Positions 1-9,020 of a DNA stretch of 64,000 nt are shown piece by piece (the first letter of the stretch is position 1; the number at the start of each line of letters is the position of its first letter). A program made the position numbers and the translations under genes. The stretch is from Hyphomicrobiales bacterium. Its GTDB lineage: Bacteria; Pseudomonadota; Alphaproteobacteria; Rhizobiales; Rhizobiaceae. The stretch is from assembly GCA_900468285.1 (NCBI GenBank), contig UBTF01000008.1, positions 333,504 to 397,503 of the forward strand. Reading direction: 5' to 3'. Under the pieces are notes generated by a model. That model was given only the letters and a program-made list of their open reading frames with translations. It was not told the DNA's origin and did no database searches.

Positions 1-312
1 GGCAACGATAACGGCCCCGGTTGCCTGCTTTAGCCGTGCAGCAAGCGGTGAATGGTCGCGATGCGTGTGGCTGACGAAGATGTGGGTGAGTTCACGGCCT
101 TCAAGCGCAGCCATAAGAGCGTTGAAATGCGCTTCGTCTTCTGGGCCGGGATCAATAACCGCAACGGATTTTTCGCCAACAATATAGCTGTTGGTGCCGT
201 GAAATGTGAAAGCCGACGGGTTGTTGACGGTCATGCGTTGCACGCCCTCGGCCACCGGAACCGCAATGCCATAGGCCGGGTCGAACTCGCGATTGAAATC
301 CGGGTCTGCCAT
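1..312 (-). CDS. MBL-fold hydrolase, N-terminal part (runs off the window)
   Basis: The first 104 residues of a metallo-beta-lactamase-fold protein are visible; the rest lies beyond the left edge. The translation starts MADPDFNREF and carries the zinc-binding motif SHTHRDHS, preceded by a VIDPGPEDEAH strand, which is the usual start of the metal-binding half of this fold. The family includes hydrolases of thioesters, lactones and nucleic-acid esters, so the substrate cannot be told. The cupin gene ends 17 bases upstream on the same strand, so the two are probably one transcript. Confidence 0.85.
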   Translation of the reverse strand, partial: MADPDFNREFDPAYGIAVPVAEGVQRMTVNNPSAFTFHGTNSYIVGEKSVAVIDPGPEDEAHFNALMAALEGRELTHIFVSHTHRDHSPLAARLKQATGAVIVA

Positions 313-329
313 CGGTTTCGTCTCTACGC

Positions 330-626
330 CTATTTGTACTCAATCTCGATGAAGGACATCGCTTCACTGCCGGCGTTGACGACATTATGCGAGACGCCCG
401 CTTCACGCCGGTAAGGCATTCCGCGCGCGACATCCACCTGCTGGCTGCCGTTATCATCCTCGATCAGAAAATGGCAATCGGTCATCGGCACGACAACATA
501 GCCAAGGCCATGCGTGTGGTGCCCCGTATCCGCTCCGGGCTCAAAATCCCAGCGAATGATACGCACGACGTCGTCATCGAGTAGCGTGGTGGGGATGGCG
601 GGAGGACGGGCACTATATTTGCTCAT
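330..626 (-). CDS. Small cupin-domain protein
   Basis: A 98-residue single cupin barrel. Cupin motif 1 is seen as HHTHGLGYVVVP and the second half as PYRREAGVSHNVVN, giving several His residues that could bind a metal. I use the ATG at 626 (MSKYSARPPA); upstream TTG and GTG codons in frame would add five or fewer residues. Single-domain cupins of this size range from sugar-binding proteins to small dioxygenases, and no substrate can be assigned. It sits directly upstream of the MBL-fold gene, so a shared catabolic or detoxifying role is possible but is only an inference. Confidence 0.8.
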   Translation of the reverse strand: MSKYSARPPAIPTTLLDDDVVRIIRWDFEPGADTGHHTHGLGYVVVPMTDCHFLIEDDNGSQQVDVARGMPYRREAGVSHNVVNAGSEAMSFIEIEYK

Positions 627-794
627 AAATGCTTTCACCAAAAGACCTTTGGGCCGGATAGGCTCTGAGGTAACACGAAGCTTTTAACAACACACAAGAA
701 ATATTGTCGTGTCATCAACTTAATGATTGCCGCTGCCCTCCTGCTTTGCTAATCAGGCGCCGTTCAGGCAACAGCGCTTAGCGCTCAGCCTTGG

Positions 795-869
795 TGGGGC
801 GTCGCCAAGCGGTAAGGCACCGGTTTTTGGTACCGGCATTCCCAGGTTCGAATCCTGGCGCCCCAGCCA
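795..869 (+). tRNA. tRNA-Gln (anticodon TTG)
   Basis: A cloverleaf can be drawn: acceptor TGGGGCG pairs with CGCCCCA, followed by G and an encoded CCA. The anticodon stem CCGGT/ACCGG encloses loop TTTTGGT, giving anticodon TTG. The T arm contains GGTTCGAATCC. No duplicated tRNA 3' end was seen nearby that would mark an integration site. Confidence 0.95.
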
Positions 870-939
870 TTCTGAAATTACATGCGTTCTCAGCAAACTC
901 TGTCTCTTTCAGCAATCTGGTTGCGTGTTTTGGCTCTTT

Positions 940-1548
940 TCAAGCCTGAATTTTGAAGCCTGCAAGGCGTGGAGGTGAGACGGGTTGCTGACCCCACCAC
1001 GTTCGCAAAGTAGTGGCAAATTCCTCAGCCTCTGTAGGCTCGAATAGTCTCTTGGGAAGCACATGGGTCTGTGTCTTTGAGGTCCAGAAATAGTAACGTT
1101 CTCCATCCTCCTCAACGCTGTAGAGGCTTTCCCATGGACAGAACCATGTTTGTTGCCGGACAAGAATGGAGACACCCTTGTCGTCAACTGTCATTTCCAG
1201 TGGAACATTGACAGCTTCCCGGGCTTCGAGAAAACCTTTCCAGAAGCCATGAAACTGGGCGCGGAAGAAGCCATAAAGCAGCCAAGCCAGTGCCGGGCCC
1301 GCAGCGAGAGCACCCATGACGATAAGGACAGCTATCAAACGATCTCCGCTTGTCCACCAGCCAAATGCGATGATGAAGCCCGCGAAAAGTGTGCAGAGAG
1401 TAAGAAATCCCGCGAACCGGCCGAATGGTAAAGGTTCGCTGCGGGCGTAGCGCACTGCCAGGTGGTCTTCTATGCTGATTTCGAATTGCTTCGTGAAGGC
1501 AGCGTTTTTCGAAGTTCGCCAGATAGAAGGAACTGTTGACTTGGTCAC
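940..1548 (-). CDS. YcxB-like membrane protein
   Basis: A protein of about 202 residues with two adjacent hydrophobic helices (starting GFLTLCTLFAGF and LIAVLIVMGALA) followed by a soluble domain ending in VLPKRLFEPTEAEEFATTLR. A two-helix hairpin and a C-terminal PH-like domain with this 'W..V..' and 'P+..F' pattern is characteristic of YcxB-like proteins, whose function is unknown. The start is uncertain: the frame stays open to 1626, but the GTG at 1548 has GGGA about 9 bases upstream and begins just before the conserved region. Nothing in the neighbourhood suggests a partner. Confidence 0.6.
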   Translation of the reverse strand: MTKSTVPSIWRTSKNAAFTKQFEISIEDHLAVRYARSEPLPFGRFAGFLTLCTLFAGFIIAFGWWTSGDRLIAVLIVMGALAAGPALAWLLYGFFRAQFHGFWKGFLEAREAVNVPLEMTVDDKGVSILVRQQTWFCPWESLYSVEEDGERYYFWTSKTQTHVLPKRLFEPTEAEEFATTLRTWWGQQPVSPPRLAGFKIQA

Positions 1549-1691
1549 TTCAGTTTTCCCTGCTCGAATTCGGAAGATCGACAATGCCGCAATCGCGGGG
1601 GGGCACGGATGAGAATGATATCTCACGAGTCATTTTTGCCATCCGTCAACAACGGATGCAAGCAGAGATTGCGGATTGTAAGTATTGGCAA

Positions 1692-1720
1692 AACGAAAAA
1701 GGCACGCCCGTAGGCGTGCC
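1692..1720 (-). terminator. Intrinsic terminator of mqo
   Basis: The hairpin GGCACGCC TACG GGCGTGCC is followed on the minus strand by TTTTTCGTTTT. It lies about 50 bases beyond the mqo stop codon and is well placed to end that transcript. Confidence 0.85.
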
Positions 1721-1772
1721 CTCCTATTGCGATATTTCCGACAGGCCGTGATTGCGGCGGGAAAAACGCGCG

Positions 1773-3482
1773 TTACAGCGCCATGTCTGGACGCTTGATG
1801 CCGGATTCGTTTGGCGCGCCTGGAGCTGCTTTGATCGCCGCCATGTCGATCTGCGGCGGTGTCGGCAGTTGCAGGTGTTCGCTGGTATAGGTCCATTCCT
1901 GCATGACCTTTTCAGGGTCGGCGTTCAGCTTTGTGCCATAGCTTGGAACGATCTGGCGAATCTTGGTCTGCCATTCGGGGGTGGCAACCTTTTCGGCAAA
2001 GACCTTTTCCAGAACCTGCAGCATGATGGGAGCGGCGGTAGAGGCGCCTGGGGAGGCACCGAGCAGGGCCGCGATGCTGCCATCCCTGGCGCTGACGATT
2101 TCCGTGCCGAGTTTGAGAACGCCGCCCTTATCCTTGTCGCGCTTGATGATCTGCACACGCTGGCCGGCCTGCCACAGGCGCCATTCGCCCTGCTTGGCAC
2201 CGGGGAAGTATTCCTGCAGCGCTGCAAAGCGATCGTCGTCGGATAGCATCAACTGGCCCGCAAGATATTCCACCAGCGGATACTCATCCATGCCCACACT
2301 CATCATTGGCCATGCATTGCTCATGGTCGTTGAGGTCAGGAGGTCGAAATAGGAGCCCTCCTTCAGGAACTTCGTAGAGAAGGTCGCGAAAGGTCCAAAC
2401 AGGATGACACGCTTGCCGCCGATGACGCGTGTGTCGAGGTGCGGGACGGACATTGGCGGAGAGCCGACGGACGCCTTGCCGTAAGCCTTGGCCAGATGGA
2501 GCATCGTCACATCGGGGTTTTCATTGACGAGGAAAGAGCCGCCAACCGGGAAACCGGCGTAATCGTCACCTTCCGGAATGCCGGACATCTGAAGCAGATG
2601 CAGCGCTCCGCCACCGGCACCCACGAAGACAAACTTGGCATCGACCGTGTGGCTGCTGCCATCCTTCGAATTGCTGTAGTTTACGCGCCATGTGCCGTCG
2701 TCGTTGCGTTCAATGCCATCCACTTCGCTTGAAACCTGCAGATTGAAGTTCTGCTGGCTTTTCAGATGCGCGACGAACTGGCGGGTGATCTCGCCAAATT
2801 CCATATCCGTGCCGAGCGGAGACCATGTCGCGCCGATTTTCTGGGACGGATCGCGGCCCTCCATCATCAGTGGAACCCATTTTTTGATCTCTTCCGGATC
2901 GCTGGAATATTGCATTCCGGCAAAGAGCGGGCTGGCCTTCAACGCGTCATAACGCTTCTCCAGATAGGAGATGTTCTCATCACCCCAGACGAAGCTCATG
3001 TGAGGCGTGTGGTTGATGAAGGAACGCGGGTTTTTCAAGACGCCGTTGCGAACCTGCCAGGCCCAGAACTGGCGCGAAATCTGGAAGGATTCGTTGATTT
3101 CGATTGCCTTGGAAATATCGATGCCGCCATTGGCGGTTTCCGGCGTGTAGTTGAGTTCTGCAAGCGCAGAATGGCCTGTCCCGGCATTGTTCCAGCCATT
3201 CGAGCTCTCCAGCGCCACCGCGTCCAGACGCTCGAGCATTTCAATCGACCAGGTGGGCTCCAGCTCATGCAGCCACACACCCAGTGTCGCGCTCATGATG
3301 CCGCCGCCGATGAGGAGAACGTCCACTTTCTTGGTTGTGCCCTGTGCCAGCGCTGGCGCACCCGGAACCGCCGCAGCGGCGAGACCCGCCAACGCCGTAC
3401 CCAGCACCTGTCGGCGGTTCATCGTGAGGCTGTCCTGCGAAAATCCGGTGGTAAGGCCGTTGCCCTGTTCTACTTTGGTCAC
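1773..3482 (-). CDS. mqo: Malate:quinone oxidoreductase
   Basis: A 569-residue FAD enzyme that oxidises malate to oxaloacetate and passes electrons to the quinone pool at the membrane. The FAD-binding strand [15 protein letters not shown] and the blocks [30 protein letters not shown] and [14 protein letters not shown] are those of the Mqo family, and the length is slightly above the usual 500-550 because of the N-terminal extension. I start at GTG 3482, which has AGGA 7 bases upstream; this includes the hydrophobic signal starting [17 protein letters not shown] and ending ALAQG, with two arginines as in Tat signals. It is transcribed alone and ends at a good terminator. Family assignment is secure; export via Tat is inferred. 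Confidence 0.93.
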   Translation of the reverse strand: MTKVEQGNGLTTGFSQDSLTMNRRQVLGTALAGLAAAAVPGAPALAQGTTKKVDVLLIGGGIMSATLGVWLHELEPTWSIEMLERLDAVALESSNGWNNAGTGHSALAELNYTPETANGGIDISKAIEINESFQISRQFWAWQVRNGVLKNPRSFINHTPHMSFVWGDENISYLEKRYDALKASPLFAGMQYSSDPEEIKKWVPLMMEGRDPSQKIGATWSPLGTDMEFGEITRQFVAHLKSQQNFNLQVSSEVDGIERNDDGTWRVNYSNSKDGSSHTVDAKFVFVGAGGGALHLLQMSGIPEGDDYAGFPVGGSFLVNENPDVTMLHLAKAYGKASVGSPPMSVPHLDTRVIGGKRVILFGPFATFSTKFLKEGSYFDLLTSTTMSNAWPMMSVGMDEYPLVEYLAGQLMLSDDDRFAALQEYFPGAKQGEWRLWQAGQRVQIIKRDKDKGGVLKLGTEIVSARDGSIAALLGASPGASTAAPIMLQVLEKVFAEKVATPEWQTKIRQIVPSYGTKLNADPEKVMQEWTYTSEHLQLPTPPQIDMAAIKAAPGAPNESGIKRPDMAL

Positions 3483-3835
3483 GTCTTTTCCTAACGCTTG
3501 ATTATCTTCAATTTGTGCGGCGCAATAACGCAATCAAATCGGTAAGACAACTCTCGGCAAGTGTCGCTTGAAGCTCAGAAATAGAGACCACGGCAGCGGT
3601 ACGAGACGGACCCTGGCTAAAGTCACATGCCGGCAATGAATGGGGGTTGAGATTTTTCCCTTATTTTCCGGGCACCTAAAGGCATTCCTTACTTGCCGAA
3701 GGGCGGCGTAAGCTCAGACAAGTATAAAATGCATTTCTAATATATGTAGACATGCAATGAGCGCATAACAGATCTGCGCATGGGAATCCGGCACGAAAGT
3801 GACATCCAACGACGTTGAGCAGGGTCAGTTACGAC
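3483..3835. other. Non-coding stretch upstream of mqo
   Basis: About 350 bases with no credible coding frame on either strand. It must hold the mqo promoter, reading leftwards, but no confident -35/-10 pair or operator was found. The right end abuts the terminator of the lipoprotein gene. Confidence 0.5.
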
Positions 3836-3837
3836 AT

Positions 3838-3868
3838 AAAAAACCCGCCGAAATAAACTCCGGCGGGC
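3838..3868 (-). terminator. Intrinsic terminator of the small lipoprotein gene
   Basis: The stem CCCGCCG/CGGCGGG with a 10-base loop is followed on the minus strand by TTTTTT. It lies about 25 bases past the stop codon of the gene at 3892-4302. Confidence 0.85.
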
Positions 3869-3891
3869 ACTGAAACTGTGGTGCTGAGATA

Positions 3892-4302
3892 TTACTCGGC
3901 AGCGAGGAATTCCGCGCAATAGCTCGGGCCGTTGACGCCGGGGCGGTCGGACACGGTACGGATCGAGCGGATCTTGTAGTCGCCGCCAACAACCAATTGC
4001 ACCGTGCAGGAGAGGTAGGATGTGCGTGCCGGAGAAATCTGGCGACCGCGTTTGCCGTCCTTGCCTTCTTCGAACTTGGCAGGAACCTTTGCCGTCTTGT
4101 AGCCGCCGCGCCAGTTGTATGTGGTCGTATCGCCGGTATCGACATCACTCAAGGGTGGACCGAACTTTGCGAAGAATACGCCTGCGGACTGTCCAACCCA
4201 ACGTGTTTCCACGGCACTCTTGGGAGAGAGTGAAGGGGCGGTGGTTGTGCAGGCGGACAGGGCAATTGCCAGACCTGCCAGTGTTACGCTGCGAAAACGC
4301 AT
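3892..4302 (-). CDS. Small lipoprotein of unknown function
   Basis: A 136-residue protein starting MRFRSVTLAGLAIALSACTT, a classic lipoprotein signal with lipobox LSAC, so Cys18 is the likely acylated residue. The mature part contains a conserved-looking block (FAKFGPPLSDVD, TTYNWRGGY) and two further Cys residues (LSCTVQL and PSYCAEF) that may form a disulfide. This resembles short envelope lipoproteins of rhizobia with SmpA/BamE-like flavour, but I do not recognise the family. It forms a single-gene unit with its own terminator. Confidence 0.8.
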   Translation of the reverse strand: MRFRSVTLAGLAIALSACTTTAPSLSPKSAVETRWVGQSAGVFFAKFGPPLSDVDTGDTTTYNWRGGYKTAKVPAKFEEGKDGKRGRQISPARTSYLSCTVQLVVGGDYKIRSIRTVSDRPGVNGPSYCAEFLAAE

Positions 4303-4554
4303 GTCGAATAATCCTTGTTGGGCCGTTTCCGGTGTGTTGTGGGAGATGACGTTCCCCTAGCAGATTTATCGAGAAGCGGGAGTGGCAGCGGCCACGAGAT
4401 TGAAGTTTTTTTGCCACAATTGCTTTTTTGTAACGATTTTTCGCAGGCGGCGAAGGGGCAGGAGCCGCAGTTTGCAAAAGAAGATCCGTCACAAAAATTT
4501 CATCGCCATGCTTGTCGAGAAAACGGTGCTGGTTTATAGAAGCGCCGCTGGTCA

Positions 4555-4631
4555 CGGAGTGTAGCGCAGTCTGGTAGCGCACGTCGTTCGGGACGACGGG
4601 GTCGGAGGTTCGAATCCTCTCACTCCGACCA
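4555..4631 (+). tRNA. tRNA-Pro (anticodon CGG)
   Basis: The acceptor stem CGGAGTG/CACTCCG, anticodon stem CGTCG/CGACG with loop TTCGGGA (anticodon CGG), T arm GGTTCGAATCC and encoded CCA end make a complete tRNA-Pro. It lies 274 bases before the glycosyltransferase gene that opens the polymer locus. Confidence 0.95.
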
Positions 4632-4905
4632 CCTTTCCTTAGATATTGCTGTTTGTTCTTGCGGTGGCGCAGAGACCTCGGGTCGTGCGTAAGCTTCGCA
4701 AAAGCCGGGCTCTATATCGCTTTGCCATAGTCTGTCGGGCTGTTTGTTCGTGAGGGGAGCAGCGCTGGCGGGTAGCAAGAGACTTAGCCCCGCGTCTGTC
4801 CTCGGGCTTGAGAATTGACTGTCGGCGAGGGGCAAGTTCTGCTGTCGTTTCAGAGACAATTCTTCACACGGGACAATGCCGGAGCGTCATTCACAGGCGG
4901 TTGCA

Positions 4906-6108
4906 ATGTCCAATTCAGAAGTTCTTCTATCCATTTGTGTGCCGACCTATAACAGGCAGTTCCTGCTTGAGCGGAATGTCAATTTCCATCTTGAGTGGTT
5001 TCGCAAGATGGGCATGTCTTTTGAAATCGTCATTGTCGATGACTGCTCTACAGACGGTACCGCCAATTACATAGCAACACTCGCCGATGTTCCCGAGGTA
5101 AGCCCCTACAGGCGCACCAGGAATTCCGGCTTTGTCAGCAACTATGCCTTCGCAATGCGCCGGGCGCGTGGTCGCTATGCCGTATTCCTGGGCGATGACG
5201 ACCTGCTGATCCCGGAAAAGGTCAGGGAATATGTCGGCATCATGGAAGCGGAACCTGGCATCGGCATGGTGCAGGCGCCGTGGCTGCTGGTCGATGCAAG
5301 AGGCGGGCAGCGCGATCTGGGGCCTTTTTATCGGATTCCGGGACCAACGCGGCAATCGAGGGGCGATTTTTCCTCATTCCTCAATTTCGTCTTCAATCAC
5401 CATGTGTTCCCCGAGTTTCTGATCGTTCGCCGCGACGTCCTGGCAAGATCCATATCGAGTGCAACGCCCTTCATCTTCTGGGCCTATCTTTACACGGTGC
5501 GGGCGCTCGACAAGGCCGATGTTCTGTTCATGCCGGAGCCCTTTGCTCGCGTCACCGCCATTTCTGACGATCCCAGAATGCAGCAGGGCAACAATGAATG
5601 CATGTTCCAGTGGGATACCTACCGCGGCGGTATCGAATACCTCGCCGCACAGATGTGGAAGAACAAGATACCCTCGACCCATGAGCGTGATGAGTTCTTC
5701 CGCCGGCTCGTCGAATTCATGATGGTGCGACAGGGCGTTGCCTTGCGGCTGCATATCGAGGCGCGCAACTGGCCAGAAGCCTATATCCTCTACAACAGGA
5801 TGGCGGCCTATCAGACAGTGCCGCTGGCGGGCACGTCAATCGGCACGTTGCAGAAGCTCGCCGGGCTGGTGGTGGCGGCAAAAGAGGCCGCAGCTTTCAG
5901 CGATCTGCCGATAATCCTCGACCCTGCCGTCGGCAACGATATCGTGGAACTGCTGCCGGTGGCAGTCAAGGAGCGCATCACGCGCGATGTCCCCAGCTAT
6001 GACGATGGGCCCCGTGCCTGGCTTCGGCTGGACCCGCGCTTCGGGGAGCCTCTCAGACGGACCGATGCGGCATTCGATCTGCCGACCTATCTCGATCAAT
6101 TCATTTGA
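4906..6108 (+). CDS. Family 2 glycosyltransferase
   Basis: A 400-residue GT-A fold glycosyltransferase. The N-terminal 120 residues show LSICVPTYNR, EIVIVDDCSTDGT and the metal/nucleotide-sugar site VFLGDDDLL, which is the expected DXD region of GT2 enzymes. The C-terminal half is helical and not recognised. No membrane helix is seen, so it probably acts on the cytoplasmic side of a lipid-linked glycan. ATG 4906 is preceded by AGGCGG; an in-frame ATG at 4876 would add ten residues. It converges on the CDP-glycerol-type transferase gene across two terminator hairpins, and is likely part of the same surface-polymer locus. Confidence 0.85.
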   Translation: MSNSEVLLSICVPTYNRQFLLERNVNFHLEWFRKMGMSFEIVIVDDCSTDGTANYIATLADVPEVSPYRRTRNSGFVSNYAFAMRRARGRYAVFLGDDDLLIPEKVREYVGIMEAEPGIGMVQAPWLLVDARGGQRDLGPFYRIPGPTRQSRGDFSSFLNFVFNHHVFPEFLIVRRDVLARSISSATPFIFWAYLYTVRALDKADVLFMPEPFARVTAISDDPRMQQGNNECMFQWDTYRGGIEYLAAQMWKNKIPSTHERDEFFRRLVEFMMVRQGVALRLHIEARNWPEAYILYNRMAAYQTVPLAGTSIGTLQKLAGLVVAAKEAAAFSDLPIILDPAVGNDIVELLPVAVKERITRDVPSYDDGPRAWLRLDPRFGEPLRRTDAAFDLPTYLDQFI

Positions 6109-6116
6109 GCGAGTTT

Positions 6117-6153
6117 GAAGCCTCCCTCCCGCCGGATGGAGGCTTTACTTCTT
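6117..6153 (+). terminator. Terminator of the glycosyltransferase gene
   Basis: The arms GAAGCCTCC and GGAGGCTTT form a 9-base stem just after the stop codon at 6108, followed by a pyrimidine-rich run. Confidence 0.7.
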
Positions 6154-6261
6154 CAAGACATAGATAAACGACGAGTCTACCCAGCGGCCGGCACTCGGTG
6201 CTGTTGCCCACTCTGCTGAGCGCAAAAGCAAGTTACTCTCTTCAAGAACCGTCCAGAAACG

Positions 6262-6314
6262 AAAAACCCTCTCCAGACATAGGCGAAATCGTCGCTTCGT
6301 CTGGAGAGGGTTAT
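6262..6314 (-). terminator. Long terminator hairpin between convergent genes
   Basis: A perfect 14-base inverted repeat (AACCCTCTCCAGAC and its complement) encloses a 22-base loop, and is followed on the minus strand by TTTTTCG. It is placed to end transcription of the gene at 6352-7899 and may work in both directions. Confidence 0.8.
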
Positions 6315-6351
6315 TTTATGCTGGCTTGCTGCTTTTTGACGTTCAATCGGC

Positions 6352-7899
6352 CTAGACTTTAAAGCCTCCGGCAATGGCGTCGAGCACGATGTCCGTTGAA
6401 GGACGTTCGTTGGGAAGCAGCTTTTCCAGCAGGCGGGCGCGTTCTTCACCCTGCTGCCACGGCTTGCCGTTGGCGTAGGCCGTAACGGCAGCTTCGATCT
6501 GCGGCATGGTGGTAACATGTTCAGCGCAGGCGGATGCAAGCTCTCCCAAGGCGTTGAAGGGAACGCGACGCTGGGAATCGATGAAGACCAGGGGCTTGTT
6601 GAAGAGCTGGTACTCGGTCAGGAACGAGATGCCATCCGTCAACATCAGGTCGGACGCATCGAAAAGCTCTCCGTACTGTCCGTCAACAATTGTGCAGTTG
6701 GGCAGGCTTTCCCATCGTGCCCTGAAGTCGTTGATATCGGCCTGGGAAATCAGACCCATTTTGACGACAAGCGCAAAAAGCGCCGGGTGAGGCTTCAGCA
6801 CGAATTCGATGCGGGGCGAGCGTTGGGCCCAGCTCAGCATGTCCCGGTAGATGCGATGGAACACGCCGAATGCAAGCCAGTCGCTGCCAACGGAATGGTG
6901 CGGCGCCCAGATGACGCGAAAGGCTTTCTCGCCGTCATTCTTTATCGGCCATGAACCCTTGCCGATGAAGCTCGCGAGCCTCTCATGCTTCGGGTAGCCG
7001 GAGAGAACGAATTTGTTGGGATCCGAGTGCTGGAAGCTTCGAAAGTAGGATTGCGTCTGTTCCGTCTCGCAAAAGACCCGCCATGCCGATCTGTGATAGG
7101 GCTGATCGAAGGCCATAGGCGATATCTCGTTGCTGGGTTCAGAATGGCTGAATTTCGCAACAATGGAAACGCCGTAGGTGATTGCGCAAAGCCGTGCAAA
7201 GCCAAGCTCCGGGGTGCGGAAGGCAGGAGGGTAGTCTCTGTCCCAATGCGACTGACGGAAGATGACGTCGGGCATCAGCGCGCGCAGCACATCCAGCCCC
7301 TCGAACGAATTGGGCATGCCCAGGCGAAGATGGGGAACGCCGAGATTTGTCAGCGACTCGCTGATGGAACTCTCGCCGCCGCAAACATTGTCGCCGGGGA
7401 AGACCCTGTCGATGCTGATGACGATCGGATCGAAACGATCATCCTTCTGCATGGCATGGAAAATGTCGATCTGTGCATCCCACGCCTCGATCAGATGAAC
7501 GAGGAAGACGCAGCGGATCTTGCCCGATGTCGTCGGCATCTTGCGGATGCCGGTATGGACGATCTGCCGCAACTGCGCGAAATTGTTCGCCGCACTGGCT
7601 TCATTCGACCGGGCGAGGTTCTTGACGCTCTCGACCAGGTTGTTTGCGAACGAGTTGTTAGAGGATGAAAGGTCTCTGACGTTTCTGGCAATATCCTGCG
7701 ATGCTTCATGCAGTTTCTGGGCGGTCGTCTGTTGCAGGCCGATGGTGTCCTCGCGGAAGCGAGCAAGGAAATTGACCAGTTCCAGCATGATTTCATCCTG
7801 GATTTGCTGCCTTTGCGCCAGCGATGACAGGTCGGCGATGACCTGGTCGAGCTTTGCGTTGACGGAGGCCGGAGATGCGCCGTTCGTTGTCGAATCCAT
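6352..7899 (-). CDS. CDP-glycerol glycerophosphotransferase-like protein with coiled-coil N-terminus
   Basis: A 515-residue protein. Residues of roughly 10-110 are Gln/Ser/Asn/Leu-rich and predicted by eye to form a long coiled coil. From about residue 115 (KIRCVFLVHLIEAWDA) it is a GT-B like transferase: VIWAPHHSVGSDW, EFVLKPHPALFA, ASDLMLTDGISFLTEYQ and KPLVFID match the C-terminal half of the TagB/TagF family that moves polyol phosphate from CDP-polyol. It lacks membrane helices. ATG 7899 has GGTGAGAG about 9 bases upstream; an earlier in-frame ATG adds six residues. The nearby nucleotidyltransferase could make its CDP-linked donor, which is an inference. Confidence 0.8.
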   Translation of the reverse strand: MDSTTNGASPASVNAKLDQVIADLSSLAQRQQIQDEIMLELVNFLARFREDTIGLQQTTAQKLHEASQDIARNVRDLSSSNNSFANNLVESVKNLARSNEASAANNFAQLRQIVHTGIRKMPTTSGKIRCVFLVHLIEAWDAQIDIFHAMQKDDRFDPIVISIDRVFPGDNVCGGESSISESLTNLGVPHLRLGMPNSFEGLDVLRALMPDVIFRQSHWDRDYPPAFRTPELGFARLCAITYGVSIVAKFSHSEPSNEISPMAFDQPYHRSAWRVFCETEQTQSYFRSFQHSDPNKFVLSGYPKHERLASFIGKGSWPIKNDGEKAFRVIWAPHHSVGSDWLAFGVFHRIYRDMLSWAQRSPRIEFVLKPHPALFALVVKMGLISQADINDFRARWESLPNCTIVDGQYGELFDASDLMLTDGISFLTEYQLFNKPLVFIDSQRRVPFNALGELASACAEHVTTMPQIEAAVTAYANGKPWQQGEERARLLEKLLPNERPSTDIVLDAIAGGFKV

Positions 7900-8038
7900 T
7901 GTAAAACTCTCACCCAATTTTTTGAAGCTATCTCAGGGTTTGCTTGCGCCGACCTGTACTGCGCATCCTCAAGGGTGTGGGCGGCAGGAACCATTGCGTG
8001 TCCCCGCGCGTTAACTAGCCACATAATAGAGGAGAGAT

Positions 8039-8119
8039 ATGATGTTGAAAGCTGTGGTATTGTGGGCGATGGGCGTGCCCCTGGTTGTAGTCGCGCTGCT
8101 GTGGATGTTCTTCTTCTAG
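8039..8119 (+). CDS. 26-residue single-helix membrane peptide
   Basis: A short frame encoding a peptide that is hydrophobic almost throughout (starts MMLKAVVLWAMGVPLVVVA and ends LLWMFFF). It has a strong Shine-Dalgarno (GAGGAGA, 5 bases before the first ATG) and is followed after 25 bases by an intrinsic terminator, so it looks like a genuine single-gene transcript rather than chance. The WAMGVPLVVVALLW core resembles short one-helix proteins found widely in Proteobacteria whose function is unknown. It would lie in the inner membrane. No partner is evident. Confidence 0.65.
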   Translation: MMLKAVVLWAMGVPLVVVALLWMFFF

Positions 8120-8143
8120 AAGCATCGCAGAACACGAAATTCT

Positions 8144-8177
8144 GAAAAAAGCGTCGGTTCCAGCCGGCGCTTTTCTT
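8144..8177 (+). terminator. Terminator after the 26-residue peptide gene
   Basis: AGCGTCGG and CCGGCGCT form a stem with one G-T pair and loop TTCCAG, followed by TTTCTTT. A run of A precedes the stem, so it could also act on the other strand. Confidence 0.8.
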
Positions 8178-8345
8178 TGTGGGCGGTCTGGTCAGGCTGA
8201 GGAAAGGTTATGTTCCTAGTGATGAATTCACATCTGTTTTGATGCTCTAAAGCACATATCCGGATTGCGCGTGCCTGTCGGGCGCGACTTTGGAGGGCGC
8301 CTTGCAGCATTGGGACGAGCGGTATTCGTACATGAAGGTTGTTAT

Positions 8346-9020
8346 ATGTATCGCCAAGCGACCCACGCCCAGACATTGACCTTTCAGCGCAGTCCGGCTC
8401 TCCTCAAGGGAGAGGAAATCCAGACCGCTTTCGCATTCGACCTAGACGGAACCATTACCCGCGCAGAGCTTCTTCCGATGATTGCTTCGGAGTTGGGTCT
8501 GGAGGCCGAGATGCGGCTTCTGACCGAGCTGACAATGGCTGGCGTCATTCCCTTTGAAGATTCGTTTCGTCTGCGTTTCGCCATTTTGCGCAGCGCCGGG
8601 ATTGATCGCATCCGCTCAATCGTTTCCCAGGTCGAGTTTGATCCCGATATCGAAGCCTTCATTCGCGAAAATGTAGAGCGGTGCTTTGTCGTGACCGGCA
8701 ATCTGGATCTGTGGGTTCAGCCGCTGATGGAGCGCCTCAAGTGCCAGTTCTACACGTCTACCGCCATTACGGACGCAGAGGGCCGCATCACGGGCCTCGA
8801 TACCGTCATGCGGAAAAACGTTGCCGGGCTTGAGTTGAAAGAGCGCTTTGACAGGCTCGTATCCATCGGCGATGGCTTCAACGACATCCCAATCTTCGAT
8901 GTCGCAGATATCGGCATCGCCTTTGCAGGACTTCATAGCGCCCCTGACGCGCTGATTTCAGTTTCAAACTACGTCGCGCTGGATGGGAAATCTTTATGTC
9001 GCCTGTTAAACACGCTGTAA
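8346..9020 (+). CDS. HAD-superfamily phosphatase (SerB-like, HAD-IB)
   Basis: A 224-residue HAD hydrolase. The nucleophile motif FDLDGT places the catalytic aspartates at residues 32 and 34; FVVTGNLDLW supplies motif II, the Lys of MRKNVAG motif III, and SIGDGFNDIPIF motif IV. The layout with a helical cap after motif I resembles phosphoserine phosphatase and HAD-IB enzymes, but the substrate is probably another phosphomonoester. I start at ATG 8346 with GAAGG upstream, since residues before it in the longer frame are unlike the family. It overlaps the following nucleotidyltransferase gene by 25 bases, so the two are translationally coupled and likely act in one pathway. Confidence 0.85.
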   Translation: MYRQATHAQTLTFQRSPALLKGEEIQTAFAFDLDGTITRAELLPMIASELGLEAEMRLLTELTMAGVIPFEDSFRLRFAILRSAGIDRIRSIVSQVEFDPDIEAFIRENVERCFVVTGNLDLWVQPLMERLKCQFYTSTAITDAEGRITGLDTVMRKNVAGLELKERFDRLVSIGDGFNDIPIFDVADIGIAFAGLHSAPDALISVSNYVALDGKSLCRLLNTL

